This document shows positions 31,729-40,310 of a stretch of DNA of 64,000 nt, in pieces. The position numbers and the translations under genes were made by a program. The first letter of the stretch is position 1; each line of letters opens with the position of its first letter. The notes under the pieces are model-generated. The model saw only the letters and a program-made list of their open reading frames with translations. It had not been told where the DNA came from and searched no databases. Source of the stretch: an uncultured Methanomassiliicoccales archaeon. Lineage in GTDB: Archaea; Thermoplasmatota; Thermoplasmata; Methanomassiliicoccales; Methanomethylophilaceae. Where the stretch lies: assembly GCA_959597175.1 (NCBI GenBank), contig CAUFXM010000003.1:124001-188000 (forward strand), written 5' to 3'.

Positions 31729-32767
31729 GAGGACCGAACTGCCCGCGATGGTCATCGCCGTCGCCATCCTGGCTGTCATCGTTATCGGAGAGGCGGTCGT
31801 GTACACGTCCGACTACACCGACTACTCGGCGGATGCCTCCCTGGAGGACGGGACCCTGAACTACAGCGTCTCCGCCGACGGATCGAAGGAGTACTCCGTC
31901 GTCGTCAGCGACAACGGCGGTTTCACAGGGATAAGGACGCTGTACCTCTACTACGACGAGTCGTACCCCTCCGACTACGAGGCGGTGGACTCCGACGTCG
32001 GGGCCCCGACGTTCAACCAGAAGTACTATCTGGAACAGGTCGCCAACCTCCTGGAGTACCGCGGGGTGCAGGATGTGCGCTTCGTCAACGCCCAGGAGCT
32101 GAAGGAGGTCCTGGGAGCGGACATCGAATCGGAAGGATGCTCCGGCAAGGGGCTGGTCGTGGTCTCGGGCGTGCTCCCGGACACGGTGTACGAGGGCAAC
32201 CAGGATGACGTCATCATGAGGTGGATATCCTCCGGCGGCAGCCTCTACTGGGCCGGGAACACCCTTGGGTCCAGCTACGCCACCCAGGATGGGATCGAGC
32301 CTGTGGACTCCGACTATCAGGAGATGTTCTTCGGCGGCGACTGCCTCTACACCGGAGACGACACCAAGGCTTACAGCGAGGTGTCCAACGGCTACACGAA
32401 GGGCCTCTCCCTGATGAACAACGACGTCCGGTACGGGATCGATTCCACGAAGGTGGGGTCCGACCGCGCCTGCCTCACCATGGGGTTCGTGAACGACGCC
32501 GGATACGCCAGCATCGGGATGGTCCAGTGCGGACAGGGGATGGTCTGCGTGTTCGGTGGACAGCTGTCCAACATGCAGCGCTACGACATGGCCCAGGTCA
32601 TCGCATCCGGCATAGGGCCGTCGTCCCAGCTCATAACGGTGGAGACCGGGAGCGTGACACGCGGCACGGTCACGGGAAGCATAGACGGGATAACGGGCAC
32701 CGGCGTGTCCGCCTACATCTACCTGGGCGGATACTACCCGGTGTACGGCAAGCTGTTCGGGTTCTGA
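31721..32767 (+). CDS. Single-pass extracellular protein, GT-C partner, copy 1
   Basis: This 348-residue protein has one N-terminal membrane segment (about 9-27, MVIAVAILAVIVIGEAVVY) and an extracellular alpha/beta region. It is a clear paralogue of 51106-52182: GEAVVY/GEFIVY after the anchor, V-S-G-V-L-P-D-T-V-Y against L-T-G-I-L-P-D-T-V-Y, W-I-S-S-G-G-S-L-Y-W-A-G against W-L-S-A-G-G-F-V-Y-W-S-G, and a CVFGGQL/CIFGGAF strand. The pattern recalls ThuA/GATase-like Rossmann domains, without catalytic residues I can name. It lies between two GT-C genes. Confidence 0.7.
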   Translation: MNKRTELPAMVIAVAILAVIVIGEAVVYTSDYTDYSADASLEDGTLNYSVSADGSKEYSVVVSDNGGFTGIRTLYLYYDESYPSDYEAVDSDVGAPTFNQKYYLEQVANLLEYRGVQDVRFVNAQELKEVLGADIESEGCSGKGLVVVSGVLPDTVYEGNQDDVIMRWISSGGSLYWAGNTLGSSYATQDGIEPVDSDYQEMFFGGDCLYTGDDTKAYSEVSNGYTKGLSLMNNDVRYGIDSTKVGSDRACLTMGFVNDAGYASIGMVQCGQGMVCVFGGQLSNMQRYDMAQVIASGIGPSSQLITVETGSVTRGTVTGSIDGITGTGVSAYIYLGGYYPVYGKLFGF

Positions 32768-32771
32768 TCGC

Positions 32772-34133
32772 ATGCTCAGCCTCCAGCACACCGGCGCCGG
32801 GTTCCTCTGCAGGAACATACTGATAATGCTGGTCGTGGGACTCGTCGCCAGGTACGTGGTCGGGTTCTTCCTGACCTACTCCGACGACGTCCAGAGCTGG
32901 GCGCTGACGATAGCTAACTTCGAGGCGGGAGGAGGGCTGTATGACCTGGCCGGGTACTACTACGCCCCTCCATGGGGGTACATGCTGGGGTTCATCTCCG
33001 TAATAGGGGAGTTCTTCGGGATCGACGTGTTCGGAGCCAGGCTGACGGAGGGACTCCCGGCCGAGGCATACTCCGAGTGGGTGGCCGAGTCGCTGGTCCC
33101 CAGCGTCGAGTTCGCCCTGATGGTGAAGACCGCCTTCTTCATCTCCGACATCCTGGTTGGATATCTGGTCTACCGCATCATCATGGACAGGTGCGGAGAC
33201 CACCGCAAGGCGACCATCGGATTCGGGCTGTGGTTCCTGTGCCCGTTCGTGATCACGGCCGGAGGCGTCCAGGGCATGTTCGACACGTTCTCCGTGCTTC
33301 TGACGCTCCTCTGCGTCTACATGCTGATGAAGGACAGGTGCTTCCTGGCGGGGATGCTGATGGGAGCGGCGGTGTTCCTCAAGCTGTTCCCCGGATTCCT
33401 GCTGTTCGTCCTGATAGGGTACGTGGTGGTCAAGCACCTGCACGACGGCCGGTGGAAGACCATGCTCGCCCGCGCGGCATTCGGCCTGGTCCTGATGACT
33501 GCCGTGATCTTCCTGCCGCCCACACTGGAGGGCAACCTGTCCGAGAGCTTCAGCTTCCTCACGTCCAGGACCGAGAACATGGGCACCGGCCTGGGACCGC
33601 TGGTCAGCTACGCGACAATAGCCGCCTATGTGGCGATACTCATCGTATCGGTCCTGATCGGACGCCACATGTACAGGGCCGGGGACGCGGATCCCGACCG
33701 CATACTGCTTGTGCTGCTCCTCGTGAACGTCTGCGTGATATTCCTCTACCCCTCGTCCGCTCAGTACATGGTCCTGCTGGTGCCGTTCCTGGTGTTCCAG
33801 ATAGTCCTCACGGACAGACGGTACGTCAGGCCCCTGGCGCTGTTGATGGTCGGGGTCACCATGTTCGCGCTCTCCAGGAACGCCGTCAACCTGCTGTCCG
33901 TCGCAGGGTTCACGGACCTGGTGAGCATGGACTCCGTGCTGGCCGCCATAGACTGGTTCAACCAGCCCCTGCTGTTCTCGCTCACCGCCACGGACATCCT
34001 CCATGTGGGAGGGGTGATGGAGTACATCGGGATCCTGTGGGTCCTGTACACGTTCTACGACCTCCACAAGAACGGGAGATCGGGTCTGGAGACGGATCGT
34101 CCGGCGGTCACGACTGGGACCCAACAAAATTAA
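32772..34133 (+). CDS. GT-C-type membrane glycosyltransferase, copy 2
   Basis: This 453-residue membrane protein is paralogous to the one at 30340. External loop 1 has LTYSDDVQSWALTIANFEAG and GGLYDLAGYYYAPPWGYMLG. The K-x-x-P helix is GAAVFLKLFPGFLLFVLIGY, and QYMVLLVPFLVFQIVL aligns with the QYILVVMPVL of copy 1. About 11 segments are present. It starts four bases after the surface-protein gene. With copy 1 it forms a GT-surface protein-GT operon. Two paralogues in one operon suggests successive sugar additions or a heteromer. Confidence 0.8.
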   Translation: MLSLQHTGAGFLCRNILIMLVVGLVARYVVGFFLTYSDDVQSWALTIANFEAGGGLYDLAGYYYAPPWGYMLGFISVIGEFFGIDVFGARLTEGLPAEAYSEWVAESLVPSVEFALMVKTAFFISDILVGYLVYRIIMDRCGDHRKATIGFGLWFLCPFVITAGGVQGMFDTFSVLLTLLCVYMLMKDRCFLAGMLMGAAVFLKLFPGFLLFVLIGYVVVKHLHDGRWKTMLARAAFGLVLMTAVIFLPPTLEGNLSESFSFLTSRTENMGTGLGPLVSYATIAAYVAILIVSVLIGRHMYRAGDADPDRILLVLLLVNVCVIFLYPSSAQYMVLLVPFLVFQIVLTDRRYVRPLALLMVGVTMFALSRNAVNLLSVAGFTDLVSMDSVLAAIDWFNQPLLFSLTATDILHVGGVMEYIGILWVLYTFYDLHKNGRSGLETDRPAVTTGTQQN

Positions 34134-34136
34134 TAA
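34127..34136 (+). promoter_or_regulatory. TATA box inside the end of the upstream gene
   Basis: AAATTAATAA spans the stop codon of the GT-C gene and is centred 30 bases before ATG 34161. It argues for a separate leaderless transcript of the GtrA gene from 34161 and against a start at ATG 34140. Confidence 0.45.
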
Positions 34137-34160
34137 CATATGTGGGCATGGAGAGAGCCC

Positions 34161-34631
34161 ATGGAGCTGGGGCAGCTTTTCACCAAGCACCGTGAGGCCA
34201 TACTCTACGTGGTCTGCGGCGCCTTCACCACCCTGGTGAGCCTCGGCACATACACGCTGTTCGAGTTCGTGGGGATCCTGCCGGACATCGCCAACATCCT
34301 GTCCTGGGTGTGCGGCGTGTGCTTCGCGTTCGTGGTCAACAAGTGGATCGTCTTCCAGAGCCGCTCCACCAGCACCAACACCGTCGCCTACGAGCTGGGA
34401 TCGTTCTTCAGCGCCAGGATACTCACCGGCGTGATCGCGGCGGTGATGTTCTCGTCCATATACAACTGGAGCGAATACTACCACCTGTTCGGCTGGCTGG
34501 ACGACATCCTGCTGGGAAGCGACGGCATCACCGCCAGGGGCATCACCAGCTGCGTGGAGATCATCCTGAACTACATCTTCAGCAAGTACCTGGTGTTCAG
34601 GAAGAAGTCCACCGACGTCCCCGCAGAGTGA
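34161..34631 (+). CDS. GtrA-family membrane protein
   Basis: This 156-residue protein has four membrane helices. GtrA features are YVVCGAFTTLVSLGTYTLFE, then ANILSWVCGVCFAFVVNKWI with VFQSRS at the loop, and NYIFSKYLVFRKK at the end. GtrA-like proteins are thought to flip or help flip polyprenyl-phosphate-linked sugars and accompany GT-C and GT2 enzymes. That matches the context here. ATG 34140 would add seven residues; ATG 34161 is preferred on promoter grounds. Confidence 0.88.
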   Translation: MELGQLFTKHREAILYVVCGAFTTLVSLGTYTLFEFVGILPDIANILSWVCGVCFAFVVNKWIVFQSRSTSTNTVAYELGSFFSARILTGVIAAVMFSSIYNWSEYYHLFGWLDDILLGSDGITARGITSCVEIILNYIFSKYLVFRKKSTDVPAE

Positions 34632-34686
34632 TTGTTCCGTCCGTCCGCTGGATAGAGTTAAAAATCGCACAGCAGATGGCCGCCCC

Positions 34687-35265
34687 ATGACCACGGTCCA
34701 GGAGATCGAGGAGTACATGTCCGGGCTCGCCGAGGCGATGTCCCGCGTGGACAGGAAGAGCATAGAGTCCATGGTGGACACCCTCATGGGGGCCTACGAG
34801 TCGGAGAGCACCGTGTACATCTGCGGCAACGGAGGCAGCGGAGCCACCGCGTCGCACATCGTGTGCGACTTCAACAAGGGGATATCCCTGAAGCTGGACA
34901 GGAAGTTCCGCTTCGTCTGCCTCAACGACAACGTCGCCACCATGCTGGCCATCTCCAACGACATATGCTATGAGGATGTGTTCCTGGTGCAGGCCGAGGG
35001 GCGCGTCCGCCCAGGCGACGTTCTGGTGGCCATCTCCGGCAGCGGCAACTCCGAGAACGTCGTGAGGGTGGCCAATTATTTCAGATCCCGCGGGAACACC
35101 GTCGTCGGACTGTCGGGCTACTCCGGCGGGAAGCTGAAGGGGATGAGCGACGTGTCCGTCCACGTGCCTGTGGATGACATGCAGAAGGTGGAGGATGCGC
35201 ACATGTCCATACTCCACATGTGCGCCCAGATCATAGCGAGAAGGCTCGGGAACCCGCTCTGCTGA
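34687..35265 (+). CDS. SIS-domain sugar isomerase, GmhA-like
   Basis: This 192-residue SIS protein resembles sedoheptulose-7-phosphate isomerase GmhA. YICGNGGSGATASHIVCDFN near residue 45 is the family motif (G-N-G-G-S-x-x-x-A-x-H), and LVAISGSGNSENVVRVANY is the second phosphate loop. An Asp/Glu/His set follows (QKVEDAHMSILHM). The first step of the heptose pathway is thus present twice, since 36342-37373 carries another copy fused to GmhB. A TATA-like TTAAAAATC 26 bases before ATG 34687 supports a leaderless message. A strong hairpin ends it. Confidence 0.85.
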   Translation: MTTVQEIEEYMSGLAEAMSRVDRKSIESMVDTLMGAYESESTVYICGNGGSGATASHIVCDFNKGISLKLDRKFRFVCLNDNVATMLAISNDICYEDVFLVQAEGRVRPGDVLVAISGSGNSENVVRVANYFRSRGNTVVGLSGYSGGKLKGMSDVSVHVPVDDMQKVEDAHMSILHMCAQIIARRLGNPLC

Positions 35266-35280
35266 ACGGTTCACGATGAC

Positions 35281-35311
35281 GGCCCGGGGGTCGCCCCCCG
35301 AGGCCCTTTTT
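35281..35311 (+). terminator. Hairpin plus T-run terminator
   Basis: GGCCCGGGGG, TCGC and CCCCCGAGGCC form a strong stem (35281-35305), followed by five T (35307-35311) on the plus strand. It ends the SIS gene transcript just before the convergent ilvE gene. Confidence 0.75.
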
Positions 35312-35315
35312 AGAA

Positions 35316-36245
35316 TCAGTTGACGTAGTCCAGCCAGGCGTCGTACTTGGGATCCTTGCCCGTGACGATGTCGTGGAACTTGGCGTGGATGCTTGTGGCG
35401 ACCTTCCCGATCTTCCCGTCGCCGATGGGCCTGCCGTCGACGCTGGTGACGGGTGCGATCTCCGCGGCGGTTCCCGTCATCCAGACCTCGTCGGACGACA
35501 TCAGCATGAACCTGGAGACCTCGGTCTCGACGACCTTGTACCCCATGTCCCTGGCAACCTGGATGATGGAGCGCCTGGTGATCCCGTTGAGGATGCTCTC
35601 GGCGGATGCGGGCGTGACGATCTCTCCCTGGAGGTACATGAAGATGTTCTCCCCGGTGCACTCGGCGACATGTCCGACGGAGTTCAGCATGACGGCCTCG
35701 TTGGCACCCTGGCGGACGGCCTCCCTCTTCGCAAGCGTGGATGCGACATACGATCCGTTGACCTTGGCGCCGGCGGGACCGCACAGGTTGTCGGGCCTCT
35801 GCCAAGAGGAGGTGATCAGCTTGGCACCCGCATCGGAGCCGGGTCCGAGGTAGTTGCCCATGTGGACGCAGGTGATGGCCATGGAGACGGGGACGCCGAC
35901 GGGATTGAGCCCGACCTCCTCTCCGCTGAGGTAGATGCAGGGCTTGACGTAGTCGACCATCTCGCCGTTGGCGCGGACGGTGTCCTTGATGGCGTCGCAG
36001 ATCTCCTCGAATCCGTAGGTCTTTCCACCGAACTCGAGGTCGATACCCATCATCTTGCATCCGTCGATCATCCTCTGGACATGGTCCTTGAGCCTGAAGA
36101 TGGCCATTCCCTTGGGGGTGTGGTACACCCTGATTCCCTCGAAGACCCCGGTCCCGTAGTTCAGGGCGTGGGCGAGGACATGGACCTTGGCGTCCTCCCA
36201 GTTGACAAGCTTGCCGTTCAGCCAGATCTTTTCCGTCTTGTCCAT
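35316..36245 (-). CDS. ilvE: Branched-chain amino acid aminotransferase
   Basis: This 309-residue PLP enzyme of fold class IV makes Val, Leu and Ile from their keto acids. Family marks are HVLAHALNYGTGVFEGIRVY, then the PLP Lys in AKVNGSYVASTLAKREAV, and VAECTGENIFMYLQGEIVTP with SILNGITRRSIIQVARDMGY. DEVWMTGTAAEIAPVTSVDGR near the end is also typical. The length is standard. ATG 36245 follows a TATA-like GTAAATAG at about 36310. It stands among sugar genes without other ilv genes nearby except ilvN at 41378. Confidence 0.96.
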   Translation of the reverse strand: MDKTEKIWLNGKLVNWEDAKVHVLAHALNYGTGVFEGIRVYHTPKGMAIFRLKDHVQRMIDGCKMMGIDLEFGGKTYGFEEICDAIKDTVRANGEMVDYVKPCIYLSGEEVGLNPVGVPVSMAITCVHMGNYLGPGSDAGAKLITSSWQRPDNLCGPAGAKVNGSYVASTLAKREAVRQGANEAVMLNSVGHVAECTGENIFMYLQGEIVTPASAESILNGITRRSIIQVARDMGYKVVETEVSRFMLMSSDEVWMTGTAAEIAPVTSVDGRPIGDGKIGKVATSIHAKFHDIVTGKDPKYDAWLDYVN

Positions 36246-36341
36246 AGAATCACCGATTGAATGTCGATTTGGAGGCCATGACCCCCGCATTCTCAATGAG
36301 TGCACATGAATGGCCCTATTTACACGTTATTGCTAAGGCCT

Positions 36342-37373
36342 TCAACGTCCGAGTATCTCGTCCACCGCGTCTGCGAACGTGAACGACTCTGAGACCCTTA
36401 TGCCCCTGCACCCGAGGCGGCGCGCGAACTCCATGTCCTTCTCGTGGTCCCCCACCATGAACGACCTGGAGGGGTCGATCCCGTGCTTGGCCACGGCGGC
36501 CAGCCCCATGCCGATCTCCGGCTTCCTGCATGAGCAGTGGTCGTCCGGGGTATGGGGGCAGAAGAATATGTCGTCTATCCTGCCGCCTCCAGCCTCCACC
36601 GTCCTGCGGAGCTTGTCGTGTATCCTCTCGAGCGTGCCCTCGTCGAAGTATCCGCGTCCGATTCCGGACTGGTTGGTGATCACTATCACCAGATATCCGG
36701 CCTCGTTGAGGCGCCTGACGGCATCCGGGACGTAGGGGTAGAGCTCGAACTTATCGGGATCGTCGCAGTACGGGACGTCCTTGGCGATGGTGTCGTCCCT
36801 GTCGATGAGGACGGCTCGCTGACCGAACATCTCCCTCTCGACTATGCCGCACATGGTGTGGCAGGCGCAGAGGTACCCCTCCTGGATCCTGGGGGTCTCC
36901 TTGGAGGGTATGACGACCGCGTGGTCCACCATCTCCCTGAGCTTCCCGCCGTCACCGGTGAACGACATCGTCACCGCTCCGCGCTCCTTGGCGGCCTCCA
37001 TGGCGAGGATGACGTTCTTGGAATTGCCGGATGTGGACATGCCGATGACGACGTCCCCCTTCCTGCATATGGCCTCGACCTGCCTCCTGAAAACGAGATC
37101 GTAGGAGTAGTCGTTGCCTATCGCCGTCACCGGGGCGATGTTGGACAGGCACACGCCGGGGAGCGCGGGACGTTCCAGCATGTACCTGCCGGAGAACTCG
37201 GCGGCGATGTGCTGTGCATCGGCCGAAGAGCCGCCGTTGCCCATGAAAATGGCCTGTCCCCCGTTCCTGAAGCATTCGATGAGGATGTCCGCCGCCTTCC
37301 TGATCTGTGCGGGGTCTATCCTCGAAATCGTCTCTGCACTCCTCCTCAGCTCTGCCTCGATCGCCTCATTCAT
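36342..37373 (-). CDS. GmhA-GmhB fusion (heptose isomerase and bisphosphatase)
   Basis: This 343-residue two-domain enzyme has an N-terminal SIS domain (1-185), IFMGNGGSSADAQHIAAEFS and IGMSTSGNSKNVILAMEAAK, matching sedoheptulose-7-phosphate isomerase. The C-terminal HAD domain (188-343) has LIDRDDTIAKD, VITNQSGIGRGYF, the zinc loop FFCPHTPDDHCSCRKP and FMVGDHEKDMEFARRLGC, matching heptose 1,7-bisphosphate phosphatase GmhB. Together they catalyse steps 1 and 3 of NDP-heptose synthesis; the kinase for step 2 is the adjacent gene, overlapping by eight bases. GmhA and GmhB are usually separate proteins. Confidence 0.9.
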   Translation of the reverse strand: MNEAIEAELRRSAETISRIDPAQIRKAADILIECFRNGGQAIFMGNGGSSADAQHIAAEFSGRYMLERPALPGVCLSNIAPVTAIGNDYSYDLVFRRQVEAICRKGDVVIGMSTSGNSKNVILAMEAAKERGAVTMSFTGDGGKLREMVDHAVVIPSKETPRIQEGYLCACHTMCGIVEREMFGQRAVLIDRDDTIAKDVPYCDDPDKFELYPYVPDAVRRLNEAGYLVIVITNQSGIGRGYFDEGTLERIHDKLRRTVEAGGGRIDDIFFCPHTPDDHCSCRKPEIGMGLAAVAKHGIDPSRSFMVGDHEKDMEFARRLGCRGIRVSESFTFADAVDEILGR

Positions 37374-38382
37374 GCGGATACCTCCAGGAGATGACTCCCT
37401 CTGGCTCGAACATGTAGTCGGTCACCCTGGCCCCCATTCCCTGGAGGGTCCTGGCGACGTCGTATTTGCGGTCGTAACGGCATATGAAGTACATGAAACC
37501 GCCACCTCCGGCTCCGGAGACCTTCCCTCCGATGGCCCCGTTGTCCTTGGCGGCGTTGTACAGCGCGTCGATCTGCGGGTTGGTGATCTTGCTGGAGAAC
37601 TGCTTCTTGTAGTCCCAGGAGACGTCCAGGAGCCTGCCGGCCTCGTCGATGTTCCCCTTCTCCAGTGCCACGACCATGTCCTTGGTGAGCTCCTTGGTCT
37701 TGTCCAGGGCCTCCTCGTTCTGGCCCTTGTTGAACTTCTCCACCTGGCTCTCGATGATCTTTGCCGACTCGCGCGGATTCCCGGTGTAGCAGAGGACCGA
37801 GCAGTACTGCAGCTCGCTGATGGTGTCGGGATGGATCCTGACGCGGTTGACGTTGACACCGCTCCCGCTGAACTTCATGAAGTTGAAGCCTCCGAACACC
37901 GCGGCGTACTGGTCCTGCTTCCCGCCCTTGAGACCGATCACCTCACGCTCCAGCTTGTAGGCCAGCTGGGCCATCTCCATGCTGGTGAGCCTGATGCTCT
38001 GCCACTCGCAGATTGCCGCGATGATCGAGACGATGACCGTGGACGAACCCCCCAGACCCGATCCGGGCGGGGCCTCCGACTGGAGGAACATCCTGAACCC
38101 GTCAGTGATCCCGAAGTAGTTGGTCACCGCTTTGATGAGGTCCATGTTCCCGTCGAGCTTCAGGGGGCCTCCGTCCAGCGGGGCCTCGTACTTGCCGTAG
38201 TCGGTCGAATGGATCGACATCGAGTGGTCGTTGGTGGGGGTAACCGTGCAGTAGGCATAGCGGTTGATAGTAGTGTTGAAAACGACACCGCCTTTCTTGG
38301 ACGCATAAGGCTCGACGTCCGTCCCGCCCCCTGCCAGCCCGATTCTCAGCGGTGCCCTGGCCCTGTAGTGTATCCCATCCAT
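37366..38382 (-). CDS. Heptose-7-phosphate kinase, HddA-like (GHMP family)
   Basis: This 338-residue GHMP kinase phosphorylates D-glycero-D-manno-heptose 7-phosphate at C1. RARAPLRIGLAGGGTDVEPY is the substrate-site start, APPGSGLGGSSTVIVSIIAA the ATP loop, and GGKQDQYAAVFGGFNFMKFS the HddA-specific stretch. GGKVSGAGGGGFMYFIC is GHMP motif 3. ATG 38382 (MDGIHYRAR) follows a TATA-like ATATATAT about 75 bases upstream. It overlaps the GmhA-GmhB fusion gene, so the three first enzymes of the pathway come from one mRNA. Confidence 0.9.
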   Translation of the reverse strand: MDGIHYRARAPLRIGLAGGGTDVEPYASKKGGVVFNTTINRYAYCTVTPTNDHSMSIHSTDYGKYEAPLDGGPLKLDGNMDLIKAVTNYFGITDGFRMFLQSEAPPGSGLGGSSTVIVSIIAAICEWQSIRLTSMEMAQLAYKLEREVIGLKGGKQDQYAAVFGGFNFMKFSGSGVNVNRVRIHPDTISELQYCSVLCYTGNPRESAKIIESQVEKFNKGQNEEALDKTKELTKDMVVALEKGNIDEAGRLLDVSWDYKKQFSSKITNPQIDALYNAAKDNGAIGGKVSGAGGGGFMYFICRYDRKYDVARTLQGMGARVTDYMFEPEGVISWRYPHE

Positions 38383-38454
38383 CCTATCAGGCCTCTCCAG
38401 ACCATCCAGGTTGAACGGTCTAAGGCATATGTTCCTTACAGGGCATCCTACGAG

Positions 38455-38570
38455 GTCGTGATATATATGCCTTTCAACAAGTCTCTCGGAAACGCCTCTC
38501 TGGCACATTGCTTTTCCGAGTTATGTATCCCGTGTCCGCATCCGAAGGACGTCCGCATCCGATTATAAAC
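38455..38570. promoter_or_regulatory. Two divergent TATA boxes, heptose operon and GT4 operon
   Basis: GTGATATATATGCC (38457-38470) is the minus-strand TATA for the heptose operon. ATTATAAAC (38562-38570) is centred 27 bases before ATG 38593 and makes the GT4 message leaderless. The 90 bases between hold no supported gene. Confidence 0.55.
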
Positions 38571-38592
38571 GATGGGCGCATAGCACCCCGTC

Positions 38593-39732
38593 ATGAGGAT
38601 AGCGATGATGACGGACAGCTGGTTCCCCACGAGGGACGGCGTCGTGACCTCCATATGCATCATCAAGGAATCGCTGGAGGCTCTGGGCCATCAGGTGTTC
38701 ATCGTCGCCCCAGAACCAGAGGAGGAGTTCAGACAGGACGGCGTATACTATTTCCCCGCAGTCCGGTTCAAATCGTACGAAGGATACTACGTACCGATAT
38801 ACCCCTCCAACAAGATGGAGATCCTCAGGGAGATCGCCCCCGACGTCATACACATCCATGGGGTGGCCACGATGGCCCTCCGCGGCCTGATATGCGGCCA
38901 CACGCTGGGCATCCCCACCGTCATGACTTTCCACACGATGGTGGACGACGCGGCAAAGTACTACTCCCCGGTCAAGCTGCCCCCCGAGACCATGGACCGC
39001 CTGATCTGGATATACCTACGCCAGATCCTCAAGCGCATGGATGTGGTCGTCACGCCTACCGCGTGCATCGGGGAGGAGCTGAAGGCCCACGGGGCGAATT
39101 GCAGGAACCTCCTGGCGATACCGACCGGGGCGAAGACCGACGTGTTCCGTCCGGGCATCCCGTGCGACCAGATCCGCGAGAGGTACGGACTCGCAGGGAA
39201 GAGGGTGGTGATCCACGTAGGCCGCATCTCCTACGAGAAGGAGATAGACATGGTCGTGAGGGCGATGAGGGACGTCGACGCGGTTCTCCTCGTGGTAGGG
39301 AAGGGTCCCGCGGCGGAGGACATAAGGAAGCTGGTCGGAGAGCTCGGCATGGAGGAGAAGGTCATCTTCACGGGTTTCGTCCCCGACGAGGACCTCCCCG
39401 CATTCTACAACGCGGCCGACATAGCGGTCTCCGCCTCCAAGTTCGAGACCCAGGGGCTGTCGATCCTCGAGGCGATGGCGTCGGGACGTACCGTGGCCTG
39501 CCGCAACGGGCGTGCGTTCACGGAGATAGTCCGCGACGGCGAGAACGGCTATCTCTTCGACGATGAGAAGGGATGCACGGAGGCCATACTGAAGGCCCTG
39601 GACGCTCCTCCGGAGGTGAGGGAGGCATCGTACCGCACGGCGATCGAGAACTCCAGGGAGAGATCGATAGAGAGGTACATCCGGGCGTACGAGCTGGCGA
39701 TCGAGACCAAGAAGGCGAGGTCGTCCAGATGA
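38593..39732 (+). CDS. GT4-family glycosyltransferase
   Basis: This 379-residue GT-B enzyme matches GT4. The N-terminal domain has MRIAMMTDSWFPTRDGVVTS and VIHIHGVATMALRGL; the C-terminal domain has VVIHVGRISYEKEIDMVV, VVGKGPAAEDIRKL, and FVPDEDLPAFYNAADIAVSA, then SKFETQGLSILEAMASG with the E-x7-E motif. It resembles glycolipid synthases that act on diacylglycerol or a similar lipid at the cytosolic membrane face. It starts a three-gene operon with a DedA protein and a second GT4, each overlapping by ATGA. Confidence 0.92.
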   Translation: MRIAMMTDSWFPTRDGVVTSICIIKESLEALGHQVFIVAPEPEEEFRQDGVYYFPAVRFKSYEGYYVPIYPSNKMEILREIAPDVIHIHGVATMALRGLICGHTLGIPTVMTFHTMVDDAAKYYSPVKLPPETMDRLIWIYLRQILKRMDVVVTPTACIGEELKAHGANCRNLLAIPTGAKTDVFRPGIPCDQIRERYGLAGKRVVIHVGRISYEKEIDMVVRAMRDVDAVLLVVGKGPAAEDIRKLVGELGMEEKVIFTGFVPDEDLPAFYNAADIAVSASKFETQGLSILEAMASGRTVACRNGRAFTEIVRDGENGYLFDDEKGCTEAILKALDAPPEVREASYRTAIENSRERSIERYIRAYELAIETKKARSSR

Positions 39733-40310
39733 GCCTGGGCGACTGGCTGTTCGGCCTGTTCGACGGCCTCGGCGAGCCCGGGGTTCTCCTGTGCATCCTC
39801 GTCCTGTTCTTCATAGACGCGGTCATATTCCCGACCCTGCCGGAGGTGTTCTTCCTCCTGGGGTTCGACCAGGATCCGACCTTGCTGTTCGGATGCGAGC
39901 TTCTGCTGGCAGCCATAATAGGGGAGCTGGCGGGCATCTTCCTGCTTTACTACATCGTGAAGCATGTGCGGGTCCCGGCAAGGATCGCCAGGATAGCCCA
40001 GAAGTACATCGATTTCCTCGTCGTGAGCGACGAGAGGATCATACTCATTAACAGGGTGGCCCCGATGATACCGTTCCTCGGCGCATTCATCGCGATAATA
40101 GACACCTGGCAGCCGAGGAGATGCGTGTTCTACATCGTCCTGGGCTGCGTGCTGAAGTACGGAATAATCATGCTGGCCAGCAGCTTCTTCTATGGTTACT
40201 TCGGAAGCGACACCGCCCAGACCGTGATGCTGGTGGTCATTGTCGCCGTCATCGTCATAAGCTTCGTCGCATCTTATGTGAAGAAGAAGAGGTCGGGGCT
40301 GAGCGAATGA
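39729..40310 (+). CDS. DedA/VTT-like membrane protein
   Basis: This 193-residue membrane protein has about five helices. It resembles the SNARE-associated/DedA (VTT) group: IFPTLPEVFFLLGFDQDPTL, LAAIIGELAGIFLLYYIVKH, and ILINRVAPMIPFLGAFIAII with the re-entrant R-x-x-P-x-x-P pattern. DedA proteins are lipid scramblases or polyprenyl-phosphate carriers, which would recycle the glycan carrier here. The start is ATG 39729, overlapping the GT4 stop. A basic tail (SYVKKKRSG) faces the cytosol. Confidence 0.78.
   Translation: MSLGDWLFGLFDGLGEPGVLLCILVLFFIDAVIFPTLPEVFFLLGFDQDPTLLFGCELLLAAIIGELAGIFLLYYIVKHVRVPARIARIAQKYIDFLVVSDERIILINRVAPMIPFLGAFIAIIDTWQPRRCVFYIVLGCVLKYGIIMLASSFFYGYFGSDTAQTVMLVVIVAVIVISFVASYVKKKRSGLSE

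Noticed and set aside
34140..34161. ATG 34140 as the start of the GtrA gene
   Set aside because: It would lie too close to the TATA box at 34127-34136. The in-frame ATG 34161 fits the spacing and gives the normal family start.
32670..34787. A 705-codon minus-strand frame
   Set aside because: It is opposite the GT-C and GtrA genes, with no conserved motif and biased Gln/Glu/His composition.
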